Assembly: GCA_037577475.1 (NCBI GenBank)
Contig: CM075187.1
Coordinates: 1,041,546 to 1,105,545, forward strand
DNA: 64,000 nucleotides
Direction of reading: 5' to 3'
DNA from: Chaunax sp. Z400
Taxonomy: Eukaryota > Chordata > Actinopteri > Lophiiformes > Chaunacidae
The notes under the pieces are model-generated. The model saw only the letters and a program-made list of their open reading frames with translations, searched no databases and was not told where the DNA came from. Positions 25,444 through 37,446 of this stretch are shown here, piece after piece (the first letter of the stretch is position 1; the number at the start of each line of letters is the position of its first letter). The position numbers and the translations under genes are program-made.

Positions 25444-25983
25444 TGTGTGTGTGTGTGAGACTGTGTGTGTGTGAGAGAGAGAGAGAGTGTGTGTGTGAGA
25501 GAGTGTGTGTGTGTGTGTGAGAGAGACTGTGTGTGTGTGAGAGTGTGTGTGTGTGTGAGACTGTGTGTGTGTGAGAGAGTGTGTGTGTGTGTGTGTGAGA
25601 GAGAGTGTGTGTGTGTGTGTGTGTGAGAGTGTGTGTGTGTGTGAGACTGTGTGTGTGTGTGTGTGAGAGACTGTGTGTGTGTGTGTGAGACTGTGTGTGT
25701 GTGTGACACTGTGTGTGAGAGACTGTGTGTGTGTGAGACTGTGTGTGTGTGTGTGTGAGAGACTGTGTGTGTGTGAGAGACTGTGTGTGTGTGTGAGACT
25801 ATGTGTGTGTGTGAGACTGTGTGTGTGTGTGAGACTGTGTGTGTGTGTGAGACTGTGTGTGTGTGTGTGTGAGACTGTATGTGTGTGTGTGTGTGTGTGA
25901 GAGAGACTGTGTGTGTGTGTGAGAGTGTGTGTGTGTGTGAGACTGTGTGTGTGTGTGAGACTGTGTGTGTGTGTGTGTGAGAC

Positions 25984-26019
<36 letters not shown>

Positions 26020-26276
26020 ACTGTATGTGTGTGTGTGAGACTGTGTGTGTGTGTGTGAGACTGTGTGTGTGTGTGTGTGAGACTGTGTGTGTGTGTGTGA
26101 GACTGTGTGTGTGTGTGTGAGACTGTGTGTGTGTGTGTGAGACTGTGTGTGTGTGTGTGTGAGACTGTGTGTGTGTGTGTGTGAGACTGTATGTGTGTGA
26201 GACTGTGTGTGTGTGTGTGTGAGACTGTGTGTGTGTGTGTGTGTGAGACTGTGTGTGTGTGAGACTGTGTGTGTGT
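24948..26276. repeat. 1.3-kb compound (TG)n/(GA)n microsatellite
   Basis: Alternating TG runs and GAGAGA or GAGACTG blocks on plus, between spin1 and mak16. It produces false minus-strand ORFs of about 500 residues made of His-Thr and Ser-Leu-Thr repeats. Recurrent cassettes such as GTGAGACTGTGTGTGTGTGT imply expansion of a compound unit. No protein is encoded. Confidence 0.98.
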
Positions 26277-27148
26277 CAATCAGCCCATGTTCAGAGCTGT
26301 GTTGTTTTTGCATGCCTATATAGCTCAGTGTAAATCGATGTGAGTTGCATGTCTGTGTAGTTTTCAGTTGTTCGGCTGACTCCTGTCCGTTGTGGCTTTG
26401 GGTGCCTTTCATCTCATTTAGTTTCTTTCCCTGTTTTTATTTTGTACGGTGTCCCAGAGGCGGCTGTTTTTAGGGTTAATGAGCAAAAAAAAGAAAAGAA
26501 AATAGAATATCCCCTGACAAACAGAACTGACAGCAGTTATTATGTTTAAAAATAAGTTGTGACAGCAGAGGTGATGACGGGTGTGAATTCTGTTTTTTTG
26601 GGTGATTGTCCCTTTAAAGAGTGCCAACTACAGATGCCAGTGTTGTACAGCAGTGAAAAGCTCACACTATTTACTAAAATAAACCATTTCTCTGTTTTTT
26701 CACTCATGAGTCGTTTCTTTCCATTTCAAGACACAAGAAGACGGAAATAAAACACAACAATCTATAAAAGACGCTGTTAAGACCAAGAGAAACCATCAAA
26801 CAGTTTATTCATTTGGTAGACAGAAGTTAATATTGTTCATTGAGGTTAGATTAAATTAAGCCTGCTGACTTTTCAGGAACAGGTTTCATGGTCACAAATG
26901 AACAAACATGTAAACATGGACATTTTAAAATAAAGATGAAAGGTAAGGTGTGAAAATGCAATTTGACTAGAAGAAGGTAAAGAAAGACGAGACATCACAA
27001 AGAGCTCAATCCTCCACCAATGCAGCTCAGTTTATGTCATGTCCCCTAAAACCATCAGTCCCCTGATAGGCCGACCCTCATCATGTGATCCTGGACCATG
27101 AAAACCTGCCCCTAGAATCTGGATCACATTGGTTTCATTATTATTAGT
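26277..27148. other. Intergenic, no gene seen
   Basis: AT-rich unique-looking sequence between the TG/GA array and a family-A repeat. AATAAA words occur near 26679 and 26747 and could mark the end of a long spin1 3' UTR. No exon was recognised. Confidence 0.4.
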
Positions 27149-27450
27149 CTGATCGTTATTCTAGAAAAACTAGATTTCACTGATGGTGGTTTTCTTCAGG
27201 ATCTAGATCAGGAACTGTTGGAGATAAATTTGACTCCTAACTGAATCAGATCTCAGGTCAGTCTGGATCATTATTTTTATTTATCTCACTGTAGTGAATT
27301 TTCTGTGAGCCCTATAAATGTAAACATTCTGGATCACCAGATCCAGAATATGACTTGGATCCAGATCAGACTCTGATGTGTGCTAGATCTTATGATGATG
27401 TCATCATGTAATTTTTGTCCAATCAAAACAGAACCTCTTTGGTGGACGTA
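27149..27450 (+). repeat. Dispersed repeat, family A, copy 2
   Basis: The least damaged copy of the family at 53-318. It shares TTCTAGAAAAACTAGATTTC, GATCTAGATCAGGAACTG, AAACATTCTGGATCACCAG and GATCCAGATCAGACTCTGATG in the same order and orientation, and keeps a central GTGAATTTTCTGTGAGCCCT segment missing from copy 1. No coding potential. Confidence 0.8.
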
Positions 27451-28400
27451 ATGTAAGATTATTTTGCTGCTGGATGTGGAAATAATCATCTGTTCAACGG
27501 ATTTACTTAAAGACTTAAAACCAGCTGGACAGTAATTGACTGAACATTAGGACACATTACAGGAGTTCAATTTCCCTCCAGCGCGGCAGGCGTCGCTGTT
27601 GCTTCATCTTTTTTAATGGGAACACTCCCATAATGCACCTCGCTATACGGAGATGTCTCCTTTCCTTGCTGTTATTTCTGATAAACAAACACACAAACCG
27701 GCTGAAGGATGTTTGACGGTTTGACGTTAGATTCTAGAAGATGGACGTGAGAAACTTTGAGTCTTAAAGTACTTAACCGTCACTGACAGAGCTAGAGAGG
27801 CGGTATATGAAATTTCAGCGCCATGTTGCTCTCATGATCTTTCCAGTTCATGAATATGATGAATGGTGCGTTCACGGAACGTCCGTGAAAGGTGCAGCCT
27901 CAATCTTGTTACGCTATGCGCCTCAGCCCGTCTGATCCTGAGCTGATAGATATTATATCGGAAACAATATTGGCAAAGTTGCAGAAACGGCATCAAGGCA
28001 AATATGTACTTGAGTAAGAATTGATGGTTGCAGTATATATTTTTTATGTAATTCGAATGTACGTGCACGACGAAAAACTTACGTGGGAGGAATAAGTTAA
28101 AATGCATTGTATCTTAGATTGGTTATTGCTTTGTTGAACCCAAGTTTTATTCAAGAACATATCTAAACATTTACAAGTATTTTGTAAATTCACATTGTCG
28201 TCGGAGGTTCTACTCAAATTGACATGAAATTGAAACTTTACCGTACAAAATAACCCCTCACCTGTTTTAGAGAAAGCCAATGTCAAGTATCGCGATACTT
28301 CTTCACTGAACGGCTCCCGATATCTAAGTTGGATCCTGCCGTTCACACTCCACTACATTAGGTGGCGCCATGCTCCTAAAAGTGTTTATTCAATCCTTCA
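27451..28400. other. Intergenic upstream of mak16, no gene seen
   Basis: Mixed AT-rich sequence without a recognised exon or transposon. A small palindrome, TATCGCGATA, lies near 28288. The right-hand end leads into the mak16 promoter. Confidence 0.4.
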
Positions 28401-28404
28401 TAAA

Positions 28405-28554
28405 ACCCGAGGAAGACCCGCCTCCATGCAAACAAAGATGGCGGCTTTGTGAGCGTCCATGTGGCTCCGACGACGAGAAGAAAACATCTCATATTGTTCT
28501 AACAGACGGTAGAGTCGGCGGTGAAACCAGGAGCAGCTCTGTGACGCAGCAAAG
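28405..28554 (+). promoter_or_regulatory. mak16: mak16 promoter / 5' UTR with YY1-type motif
   Basis: CpG-bearing DNA directly upstream of the mak16 start. AAAGATGGCGGC at about 28435-28444 matches the YY1 consensus AAGATGGCGGC, frequent near the start sites of ribosome-biogenesis and housekeeping genes. The ATG in this motif would open a five-codon frame ending in TGA at 28452, relevant only if transcription starts upstream of it. Confidence 0.5.
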
Positions 28555-31500
28555 ATGCAACACGACGACGTAAGTGTCCTAAATTAATTTGTAGTTGCTA
28601 ATGTGCTCTGCTACGTCCTCGTGCTAGCGTTAGCCTACCGGCTAGTATTTAAAATCATATAAAACATTCCTGTTTTATCTGCTTATCAGCGAGATCAGTA
28701 ACTAAACAATGATTATCTTTACTAATAATCGATGGATTATTATAAATATAATATTTTAACAGTATCTGAAGAACCATCCATCAGGTTCTGGTGGTGACCC
28801 GGATCATCATCTGGATCCAGAATCTTTTTAAAAGATCTGATGGATTTTTCCTCCATGTCCTGCCTCCACAGAACGTTTCATCAAAATCTGTTAAGAACTT
28901 TTTGAGTTATCTAACAAACCAATGCTGAAAAAATATCTTCCTTATTGGAAGTAGTTAAACTGTCGACGTGAACACAAAAATATTATTATTTATACAACAT
29001 GGTGAAAAGAATCGGATGCTTTTTAACATGTACTGACATTTAAATGTGAACATTTTGTGCTGGTGTCATGTGTTCGTTCTGCTTGCTGCAGGTGATCTGG
29101 GACATTATTGGGAACAAACAGTTCTGCTCCTTCAAAGTCAAGTAAGTGTAAAATCCGATCCGCTTCATATTCATTCACATCATTCCACACCAGCAAACAC
29201 AACTCCTCCCACTTCATGCCATGAATTCACCCCAAACAAATAATGTAAAAACTCATAAAATAAATATGTAAATTTCGTCATAGAATTTCACAGGATTCGG
29301 TTGAAATTTTCCAGGATGACGACGACGACAAACGTGACCATAAAGCAGACGTGTATCAGATCTACAACCACATATGAAAGAGTCGAGTCACTTTTATTAT
29401 TATAGCACCAAAAGTATCTGAAGACACTTTTGCAAGAAGTGCAGGTCTAGAGCGACTCTTTATTCTACAGACCCAACAATCCTCCATGAACACAACATGG
29501 AGATGTTGGTCCTTATTGAAACATTAGGACCACAGGTTTTTCTAAATACTGTTTCTGTGCTAAAAAAAAGGAGGTTTATATTAATTTAATTCTGTCTTTT
29601 TTCATGGGAAAGTGTTTTTCCAGCTGGTCCCAGATCTGTGAACAGCCTCTTCCTCTGAGGCTGGTGTTACGACACATTTAGTGACTGATTTTTACAACTG
29701 AATCACTTTTGTTACTACAGAAAAAAAGGTACATTAGATACCAGCTCAAAATGACCCAGCCCTCAATGGAAAACTCATTTATTCATCATTCAGTTGTACA
29801 ATAGCTCAGATGACTGTGTTCCAGTCTGTGTACTGCAGTGAGAAGACACAGATCACTGGTTCAGGATTAGTTTTACAAACAAAATCCTCAGAGACACTTT
29901 AAACCGTCCAGATGAAGAAATGATCCGTTTGACTTTTAACACGTTTCTCAACTCATGATTTCATGTCCTGAAGCCACAAACTTCACATCTCTCCTCATTA
30001 GATATGTACGATTTTAAGTTAGAGAATATCAGAATGTGGAATATTAGATCATCACAATTTACAAGTATGACACTGAAATATTGAAATACAGCCGAGAACC
30101 AGCTGAAGGTTTTCATCTTTGTTTTCAGGACCAAGAGTCAGAACTTCTGTCGTAATGAATTCAACATCACCGGGTTGTGTAACCGCTCGTCCTGCCCGTT
30201 GGCCAACAGTCAATACGCCACCGTCAGAGAGGAGAAAGGTAACGACGGATACACCCCCCCCCCCCTGCTGCCTCTAACAGAGCAGGAATGATGACCTCGC
30301 TGTTCTAAATGATAAGTTCTGAGTTCTTCCTGCTGGTCTGTCGTAGGTCAGTGTTTCCTCTACATGAAGGTGATTGAAAGAGCAGCTTTTCCTGCCAGGA
30401 TGTGGGAGAAGGTGAGCAGGAGGCTTCTGTTATTTCACACTTCATGGTCTTTGACTTTCTACAGGTTGACTTTTAACAGAAGTTCCAAAATGCTAAAAAA
30501 TTAGCAGCTAGCAATTAGCGTGTTTAGTGCTTACCAAGACAATAAGTGGATAGTTTTCTTACCTGAAGCCGAACGTTTAAAGCTTTAAAGAAAAACGACA
30601 TGAAAAGCTTTACTGATGTGCAGTCAGACGTGTTTTACACACAGGTTGTGTTTGTGCAGGTGAAGCTCAGTAAGAACTACGAGAAAGCTCTGGAACAGAT
30701 CGACGAGAACCTGATCTACTGGCCTCGATTCATCAGACACAAATGTAAACAACGATTCACCAAGATCACCCAGTACCTGATCCGCATGCGCAAACTGGTC
30801 CTGAAGAGACAGTAAGTACCCCTCAAGTACTGCAGCCAGAACAGGAAGTAGCTGCAGCGAGCTGAACCAATCAGACTCAGAGTTCAGACACGATCATAGC
30901 ACTGACTTCCTGCTGACGGTGTCTGTGTGAACTCTTTAAGGACACGATGCCTCAATAAGCACATAGTAGCACAGACTCGACTCGACTCTACTGGTTCTCC
31001 ATCAGGTAAAAGTTGCTGGTACCAAAGCTGAGCCGAGTAGAACACGTAGCAGAAACCCGGTAGAGTAGAGAGACTCTGGGTTTACACTAAATGACAAAAG
31101 TAATAGAACGAAAAAATAACACAAACCTGTCACTTTAAAATATCTGAAACAAACCATGTGGTCAAACCACCTGTTAGCTAACTGTTAGCTAACAGTCGCT
31201 ACAAAAACACACGAGACAAAACTAAAAACATGGATTCAGATTCTTCACTTAAATTATATTCAAACAGATGTTTGTAAATATGGGGGGGGGGGTCATTAAA
31301 TGTATGGCTGTGTGTTGGCTGTAGATGAAGAGGATGAAGGTGTGTTTAGGGGGGGCAGTTTAAAACAGCACACTTAGCTTTCTTACCTTCGTAGCTTCCA
31401 GCACAGGATCCTACAGGTGCTCCAGGCAGGTCCAGAGAAACGTTGGAGGATGAATCCAGACCTGGTCTAGGGATCAGCCAACCCCCAGTATAGCTGGTGT

Positions 31501-34148
31501 TAGTGGTCCAGAAAGGTTCACTGGTTCCAGCCGCTGTTTGGAACTTTTCTTCATCGGGTTGCTTTATTTTAGCGAAATGTTCCAAAGCTGGACAGAACCG
31601 CTAAATGACCCCGTCTGTCCTCCATGTTGCCTTTGTTTGGTTTTCCCTCTCCACCTCACAGGTGCGTCTGATTTATAATCTCCCTTCCTTTCCTTACCTT
31701 ACCTGTACAGGCAGAAACTTTCTGTCCTCCTCTAAGTGAGGCTCCACTTTTCAACATGGCTGTAAAACCTGTAATGAAGTCAGCTGAGCAGGAGGAAACA
31801 GCTGGTCAAACACTAAATCTATGTAAAAGATGAAGAGTGGAATGTGTTTGATAGCCTGAACTCATCATAGCTAAAGCTGGCTAATGTCAGCCATCATAGC
31901 TAAAACGGGCTAATATCAGCTATCATTGCTAAGGTTAGGTTAGCTAGAGTTAGCTAATTTCAGCTATCGTAGCATAAATTGGATAATTTTAACTCATAGC
32001 TAATGTTCGCTAATTTTTAGCTATTGTGGCTAAGGCTAAAATGTTAAAACAATGAAACTTTAAGTGAGGCCTTGACAATTTGGATGATGTTAGCTTAGCA
32101 TTTTTTATTACCGTTAGCCAACACTCAGCCTCAACACACACACAGCCACTGACTCCATCTGAACTTCCTTAGCAACATGCTAATTAGTAGCTAAAACAGT
32201 GTGAGATTTTTAGTGTGTCTGAAACCTGAGGATGAAACCAGTAGTACATGAACTGTGTACTATTTACAGGAAATACTACAGTATTCAATCACTGTGGTAG
32301 TGACAACATGACAGACAGCTGATGGAGCTGTTTCTTCCTCTACTGGTTGTTATTAATGATCCTTCTGACCGTTCTTTCTATTTTTTATTTAGTCTAGTAC
32401 TGAACTCAGAAAAGAAAATGTTCTTAATAATCAGATAAATCTTTATTGATCTTCAGAAGCATAAAGTGTTGGAGCAGAAATCAGTGGAGTATAAAGTTAA
32501 ACTCTAGAAGACAAGCAGTACAAATACCCTCAGTACCCAGATCAATGTTTTATTCTGCAGTATTACTGTTTGTATCTCATCTTTAAACCAGTCCAACATC
32601 CAGTTGAACCCAGTTTGTGTCCCTGTGTTTCAGGAGGAAGTTGGTTCCTCTCAGCAGGAAGGTGGAGCGGCGGGAGAAGAGGAAGGAGGTGAGCGGCGGC
32701 GACTCCACGCTGAACTCTGACACGTTTCAGGTTCTAAAGGTTCTAATGTGTGGATGTGTTTGTAGGAGAAAGCTCTGATCGCTGCTCAGCTGGATAACGC
32801 CATCGAGAAGGAGCTGCTGGAGAGACTCAAACAGGGAACGGTATGATGTCACACACAGCAGCCAATCAGCTTCACTGTTGGTACAGCAATAAGAAACGAT
32901 GCTTTATTCATGCATAAATGTTACATAATCATAAGATCTGCGACAATAAAACAAGCAGGATGACACAGATGTAACCGTGGAGACAGACTCATGTGAGCTA
33001 ACGTTAGCCGTTAGCTAGGTTTTACATTGTGAAGACTCTGAATGTTCTTTACTGCATCTTAAATAAATTCTTCATGTTTTCAGTACGGAGACATCTACAA
33101 CTTCCCGGTCCACGCCTTCGACAGAGCTCTGGAGCAACAGGACGAGGAGAGCGAGTCAGAGGATGAAGAGGAGGAGGAGGAGGATGACGAGGTGATGAAG
33201 GACAGTCATTGACAGGCGTTAAAAGTTTGTGCATGTTTCTGGACTCTGAACGTGTTTCCTGTCTGTCTGCAGGACGTCGGCCAGAAAGAGTTTGTAGCAG
33301 AAGAAGAGGTGGAGGAGAGCGACCTGAGCGACTTCGAGGTAAAATAAACGCCTCGCATTCAAATGTCAAACAATCTATACTGTTTTGTTGAATGAACGGG
33401 ACGTCCTATACGTTCTATCATCGAGACATCTCCAGAGGAAACTCTGAGACCAAAATGTTGGATGACGAGAATGTCCAGAGATCTACTCTTTAGAATAAAA
33501 GCCTTAAATGTAAAGTCCTGGTTCTGTGGTACAAGATTCTGAGTGGTTTTAGAGTGGAGGTGGTCCTGATTCCCTCGCCTTCGATGATTTCATGTTTAGG
33601 TGCAGGAACAACTGCGTCATCATTCAGTAACTGGATATTAGTGACTGTCCTCCATTTTGGAAACACTAGACTTCTCCGACTAGACGTCTGAACCTCCTCA
33701 GTAAAGCAGCTGTAATAAAGTAGCTTCACTGATTTGTGCTGTGCAGGATACTGTGTGTGTCGGGCATCGACCAATCAGTGGTCTGTTCTGCTGCAGCTCA
33801 ACACAGAAACAAAGAGAAATGTTATGAAGATGAATCTTCATCATCTTCATCCTCTGATGAAGCTTCAGACACAGAAGGCCGATGATTGGAGGCTTCTGTG
33901 GGCGTAACAATGAACATCTTTGTTTCTTCTCTCAGGAAATGAACAAGCTGAAGACGAGCAGCGACGAGGAGGAGCAGGATGAGGAAGAGTCATCCAGTGA
34001 AGAGGAGGAGATGGAGGCAGAGAGGAAGGCGTCCAGGTCTAAAGGCAAATCTCCGGCTAACGGCTCGGTGGCGAGGAAGAAGCGAGCGTATGTGGAGATC
34101 GAGTACGAGCAGGAGACAGAGCCCACCTCCAAGAGCAGAGCCACGTAG
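28555..34148 (+). CDS. mak16: mak16, 60S ribosome biogenesis factor (complete CDS)
   Basis: Nucleolar protein of early pre-60S particles, needed for large-subunit rRNA maturation. Exons: 28555-28569, 29092-29141, 30129-30238, 30347-30411, 30660-30811, 32634-32688, 32766-32840, 33084-33191, 33273-33338, 33936-34148; total 909 nt, 302 aa, close to the family's roughly 300. It begins MQHDDVIWDIIGNKQFCSF. Four conserved cysteines (C17, C29, C39, C44 in CRNEFNITGLCNRSSCPL) form the metal-binding N-terminal part typical of Mak16. Residues about 50-135 include YMKVIERAAFPARMWEKV and YWPRFIRHKCKQRFTKITQ. A basic stretch (RKVERREKRKEEKA) follows, then two very acidic low-complexity blocks (about 196-210 and 238-260) and a final RKKRAYVEIEYE. 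The first exon codes for only five residues. A poly(A) signal follows 135 bp after the stop. Confidence 0.97.
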
Positions 34149-34283
34149 TGATGTCACACCATCTGCTGCCAATCAAACAGCGAGCTGTCTGAGGTCAGCG
34201 GACTCTGTGCAGAGGACACGCCCCTCCACTTTAACACACTCATGAGTGTGTTTCACAACAGACTGATCACATTTGAAGGGATC

Positions 34284-34289
34284 AATAAA
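34284..34289 (+). terminator. mak16: mak16 poly(A) signal
   Basis: A canonical AATAAA lies 136 bp after the mak16 stop codon, followed by a T-rich and G/T-rich stretch (GTTTTCTGACCTCTTCTGGT). This is consistent with a short 3' UTR. Confidence 0.75.
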
Positions 34290-34309
34290 GTTTTCTGACC
34301 TCTTCTGGT

Positions 34310-35287
34310 TCGTCTGAAACGGACAGAACAGTTTTCATCTGTTGACGACTTTTGGCTCATTAAAAACAAAATAAATAAAATTCACTCGTTTAGACGGGAA
34401 GAAACGGTTTCAGGGAGAAGATGAAGCACATCAGGTTTCAGCAGCCAATCAGTGGCTTGTGGTTGAAATGGCGTCGTTCGGATGAAGAGGATGACCTCAT
34501 CAGTTTCAGTTTTAAAACAACTTTTTCTTTTAGCCGTTTCATTAGCACTAGAAACACAGCCGTATTAACTATTAACTATCTCTGTGATCGATCATATTGT
34601 AAATCATATTCGGTCACATGTCTGATGTCTGAGGAACGTCCGTGTATGTTCACCACAATGACAAGAACCAGCAGAGCTCCTATTGGTGGATCTCCAGCAG
34701 AGCTCCTCCCTGGTAGATAAACAGATGCATGCACAGATCACAAGTTCTTGTTTATTTCGTCCCTTCACGTAGGCATGCTAACGTGTTTAGCTTAGAGGCT
34801 ACAGTGAAGAGGTGTAAATAAAATCTTCTGTGGACGAGGACTACGCTGTAGAGCTGCATGGAGTCCGTTTATGTTAAAGTTACCATCAACGTGAACCCAT
34901 AACTACGGAATTTAGGTTTTTGGCTGAAGTGTCCCTTTAAGGTCTGTCGTTTATTAAATGTTCTCCATCTGGTTTCTAGAGTCTCACTTTCTGGTTGTTA
35001 TTGTGATGCTGATACTGTTTGTTTGCAGAACTGGAAACCAGTACAGTAGCAGTCCATGCTAGTCGATGCTAACAGGCTGCATTCAGCATTTGTCCCCATT
35101 AGCCACCAGTTAAACCAGTCTCTGTTCACGCAGAATGTAAATGGAAGTTTTATATGTTGGACAGATCTGACCTTGGATCAGATCTTCTCTCTGCTTTAAA
35201 GACTGTTTTGTTAAATATTAGATCATCTTTAAAACAATAACAGCAAATATGAATAAATCATCTGTAAACCTGATTCTGTTTCCTGTC
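34310..35287. other. Intergenic between mak16 and the VMAT-like relic
   Basis: I searched the minus strand here for the last exon of the vesicular monoamine transporter (TM12 and the acidic tail, which contains a RSPPAKEEK-like motif in relatives). I found none. No other gene or repeat was recognised. Confidence 0.5.
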
Positions 35288-35289
35288 TT

Positions 35290-36666
35290 AGGATGTGAAT
35301 GTGTCTCTGCGCCGTCTTACTGGTAATCTGACTGGTAACCAGTGATTTAAACTGGTCTGCTCAGGTTTCATATTTACCATCTTCAGGATGTTGATCACAC
35401 CAATAAACACCATGAGACGAGGAAAACCCAACTGGACCAGAGAGCCCCCTGTGGATGGTCCTGGAACAACAGAGTACATATAACTAACTTTTTAGTGCTC
35501 CAATCAGCTTACTTCTCTGCTCTGATTGGTCCATTCATGTTCAGTTGAGACCCACGACTACTACTACTAATAGCAATATTAATAGTACAGGTTCCACTGT
35601 GACAAATGAACTGCTATTGATACTTAAAGTACTTTGTAGTGGATACATTAGTATATGTTTTGGCATTATTTAATTTTCTAATAATAAATACGTGTTACCT
35701 ATAGCGAAGCCCAGACACAGCGCCACATCAGCGATGGCGTAGACGCTGCCGTAGACGGAGGCGTGACGGATGTCGACCAGGTAACCCATGATGGCCATCA
35801 TGGAGGAGTCGACCATACCTGAAGGGAAAGCACACGCGTGTCATCACGGCTCTCCAACCGGTCTGCACCAGTTCACCTACAGACACCTACGACGTTCAGT
35901 CCACAGGCTGATAGTCACCTATAGCGAAGCCCAGACCTCCGTTTGGTCCAATCAGACCGTAGATGCTGGTGGCGAAGGGAACCTGACACACAGTAAACAT
36001 GTAGCGTGATGTTACTGGTAGCTACAGCAGTTCTGGTTAAAACCAGTCGTTAAAATGGTTGTTTTTAACAGAGTTTGTTCCTGCTGGTGAGAAAAGACAC
36101 AAAAGATGAAACAAACGGAGAGAAATCTACAAAAAGATGATGTGTACAGCTCTTACATCACTTCCTGTAACCACAACACTGATCGCCACAGTAATGGAGG
36201 GATGATCAGAAGGATCAGAGGAGTGATATTTAGATGGAGGGATGATGTACTTACACACAGCAGACTGATGCCAACAATAAACATCCCCAACATGGAGCAG
36301 AGCCACCTGATACAGAAATATTAACCAATCAATCAATCAATCAGTCAGTCAATCAATCAATCAGCTCCTATGAACTGAACACACTGACCGTCCCATCTTA
36401 TTGGCCAGAACACCAAACAGGTTTGTTCCTATCAGGTAGGAGATACTGGCAGGGAGGAAGGCCACACCTGTTAGAGAGGAAGAGGAGGGACAACATGAGG
36501 AAGGAAGGAAGGAAGGGAGGAATAAGGAAGGAAGGAAGGAAAAAACAAACATACCAATATGCCATTCAGGGGAGTTCATCGTTTCTATCATCCAGATGCG
36601 CAGATTTGACTCCAAGATGGCTGCAGTCATGTTGGCAAAACACAGAGAACCGGATGGATGGATGTT
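35290..36666 (-). pseudogene. Truncated vesicular monoamine transporter (SLC18A1/2-like)
   Basis: Relatives load monoamines into secretory vesicles by proton exchange. Exon-like blocks in order: 36666-36555 (family homology only from about 36651), 36467-36389, 36306-36255, 35982-35919, 35818-35699, 35460-35378. They encode GSLCFANM, ETMNSPEWHIG, then VAFLPASISYLIGTNLFG, ANKMGRWLCSMLGM, YGLIGPNGGLGFAIG, MVDSSMMAIMGYLVDIRH, VYGSVYAIADVALC and PSTGGSLVQLGFP, roughly TM7-TM11. The two acidic residues expected in TM10 and TM11 (MVD, AIAD) remain. All internal splice sites and phases work. However, TM1-6, TM12 and the C-terminal tail are absent, conserved prolines are lost (ESNLR where relatives have EP.LP; MMAIM for MMPIM), one residue is missing in GGSLVQLGFP, and a dispersed repeat abuts the first block. 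Read through the last donor, the frame runs to a stop at 35290. It could be a partial but expressed gene. VMAT1 versus VMAT2 is unresolved. Confidence 0.6.
36495..36542. repeat. (GGAA)n purine microsatellite
   Basis: About ten imperfect GGAA units on plus, within the VMAT-like relic intron between 36555 and 36467. Confidence 0.85.
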
Positions 36667-36785
36667 CTCAGACACGTTGTACGTAGGTCACAGAGCAATT
36701 TTTGACAATTTCCCTAATTACGCAAAAACTCCAGAACTGATTGACATGAGACTTTGTGCAGAGGTGGGTCATGGGTCAGGTCAGC
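36648..36785 (-). repeat. Dispersed repeat, family B, reverse partial copy
   Basis: Read on minus, GACCCATGACCCACCTCTGC, TTTTTGCGTAATTAGG and a tail ending CATCCATCCATCCGG follow the same order as the plus-strand copies at 37186-37446 and 45588-45876 (their equivalent is CTTTTATCCGG). Its end coincides with the point where VMAT homology begins, so the repeat appears to have replaced the upstream part of that exon. Confidence 0.6.
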
Positions 36786-37185
36786 TAACAGACATGTAGG
36801 AGTGTCCGGCCTTGGTGGAGGTCTGCGCTCTACGGAGTGATATTCTAGTAGCTGCTGCTCTGAGGAGAAAGGAAAGCTAAGTTGTCTTTGTGACAACAAT
36901 AATAAAAGTCTGAGTGCTTCTTCCACCACTGCTTCAGTTGTTGAAGTTGAGACCACTCATTTCTGCACCGCAACTATGAAGCTGCAGCCAGCAGCTAATT
37001 AGCTTAGCTTAGCATAAAGACTTAAGAAAAGCTAGCCTGGCTCTAGTGCACCAACACCAACAAACACCGCTAACGCTAAAACGTTAAATCTCATGTTTCA
37101 TCTGTAGAAACACTGAAGCATTAAAAGCTAGTATGGCACCAGAGCGCAGACCTAACCCTAACCCAACAGTCCCACACCTGTTTAG

Positions 37186-37446
37186 CTTTCCTGACCCATG
37201 CCCCGCCCCTTCACCAAACTTTTGTTTGTTTTTTGCGTAATTAGGAAAACGTTGAAAAACGCCCTAGCTAACAATGTTAAGGACAATCCTGGATCTGTGC
37301 TTTTATCCGGATTCACACCAAATGTCATGGGTTCTTTCCGGCCCATGTCCCACCCCTTTACAAAGTTTAGTGGGAACCCGTTCTGTAGTTTTTGTGTAAT
37401 CCTGCTGACAAACCGGTGAAAACACAACCTCCTTAGCAGAGGTAAC
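37186..37446 (+). repeat. Dispersed repeat, family B, copy
   Basis: Shares with 45588-45876, in order, TGACCCATG(A/C)CC, TTTTTGCGTAATTA, the words CACACCAAAT and GGGTTCTTTC, TTTGTGTAATCCTGCTGACA and a final ACCTCCTT..CAGAGGTAA. About 260 bp, no coding capacity. The ending resembles that of family A, so the two may be related. Confidence 0.75.

Noticed and set aside
24813..26412. Minus-strand frames of about 490-500 residues made of His-Thr-Ser repeats
   Set aside because: They arise from the compound TG/GAGA array. Composition follows the DNA repeat and no domain or splice context exists.
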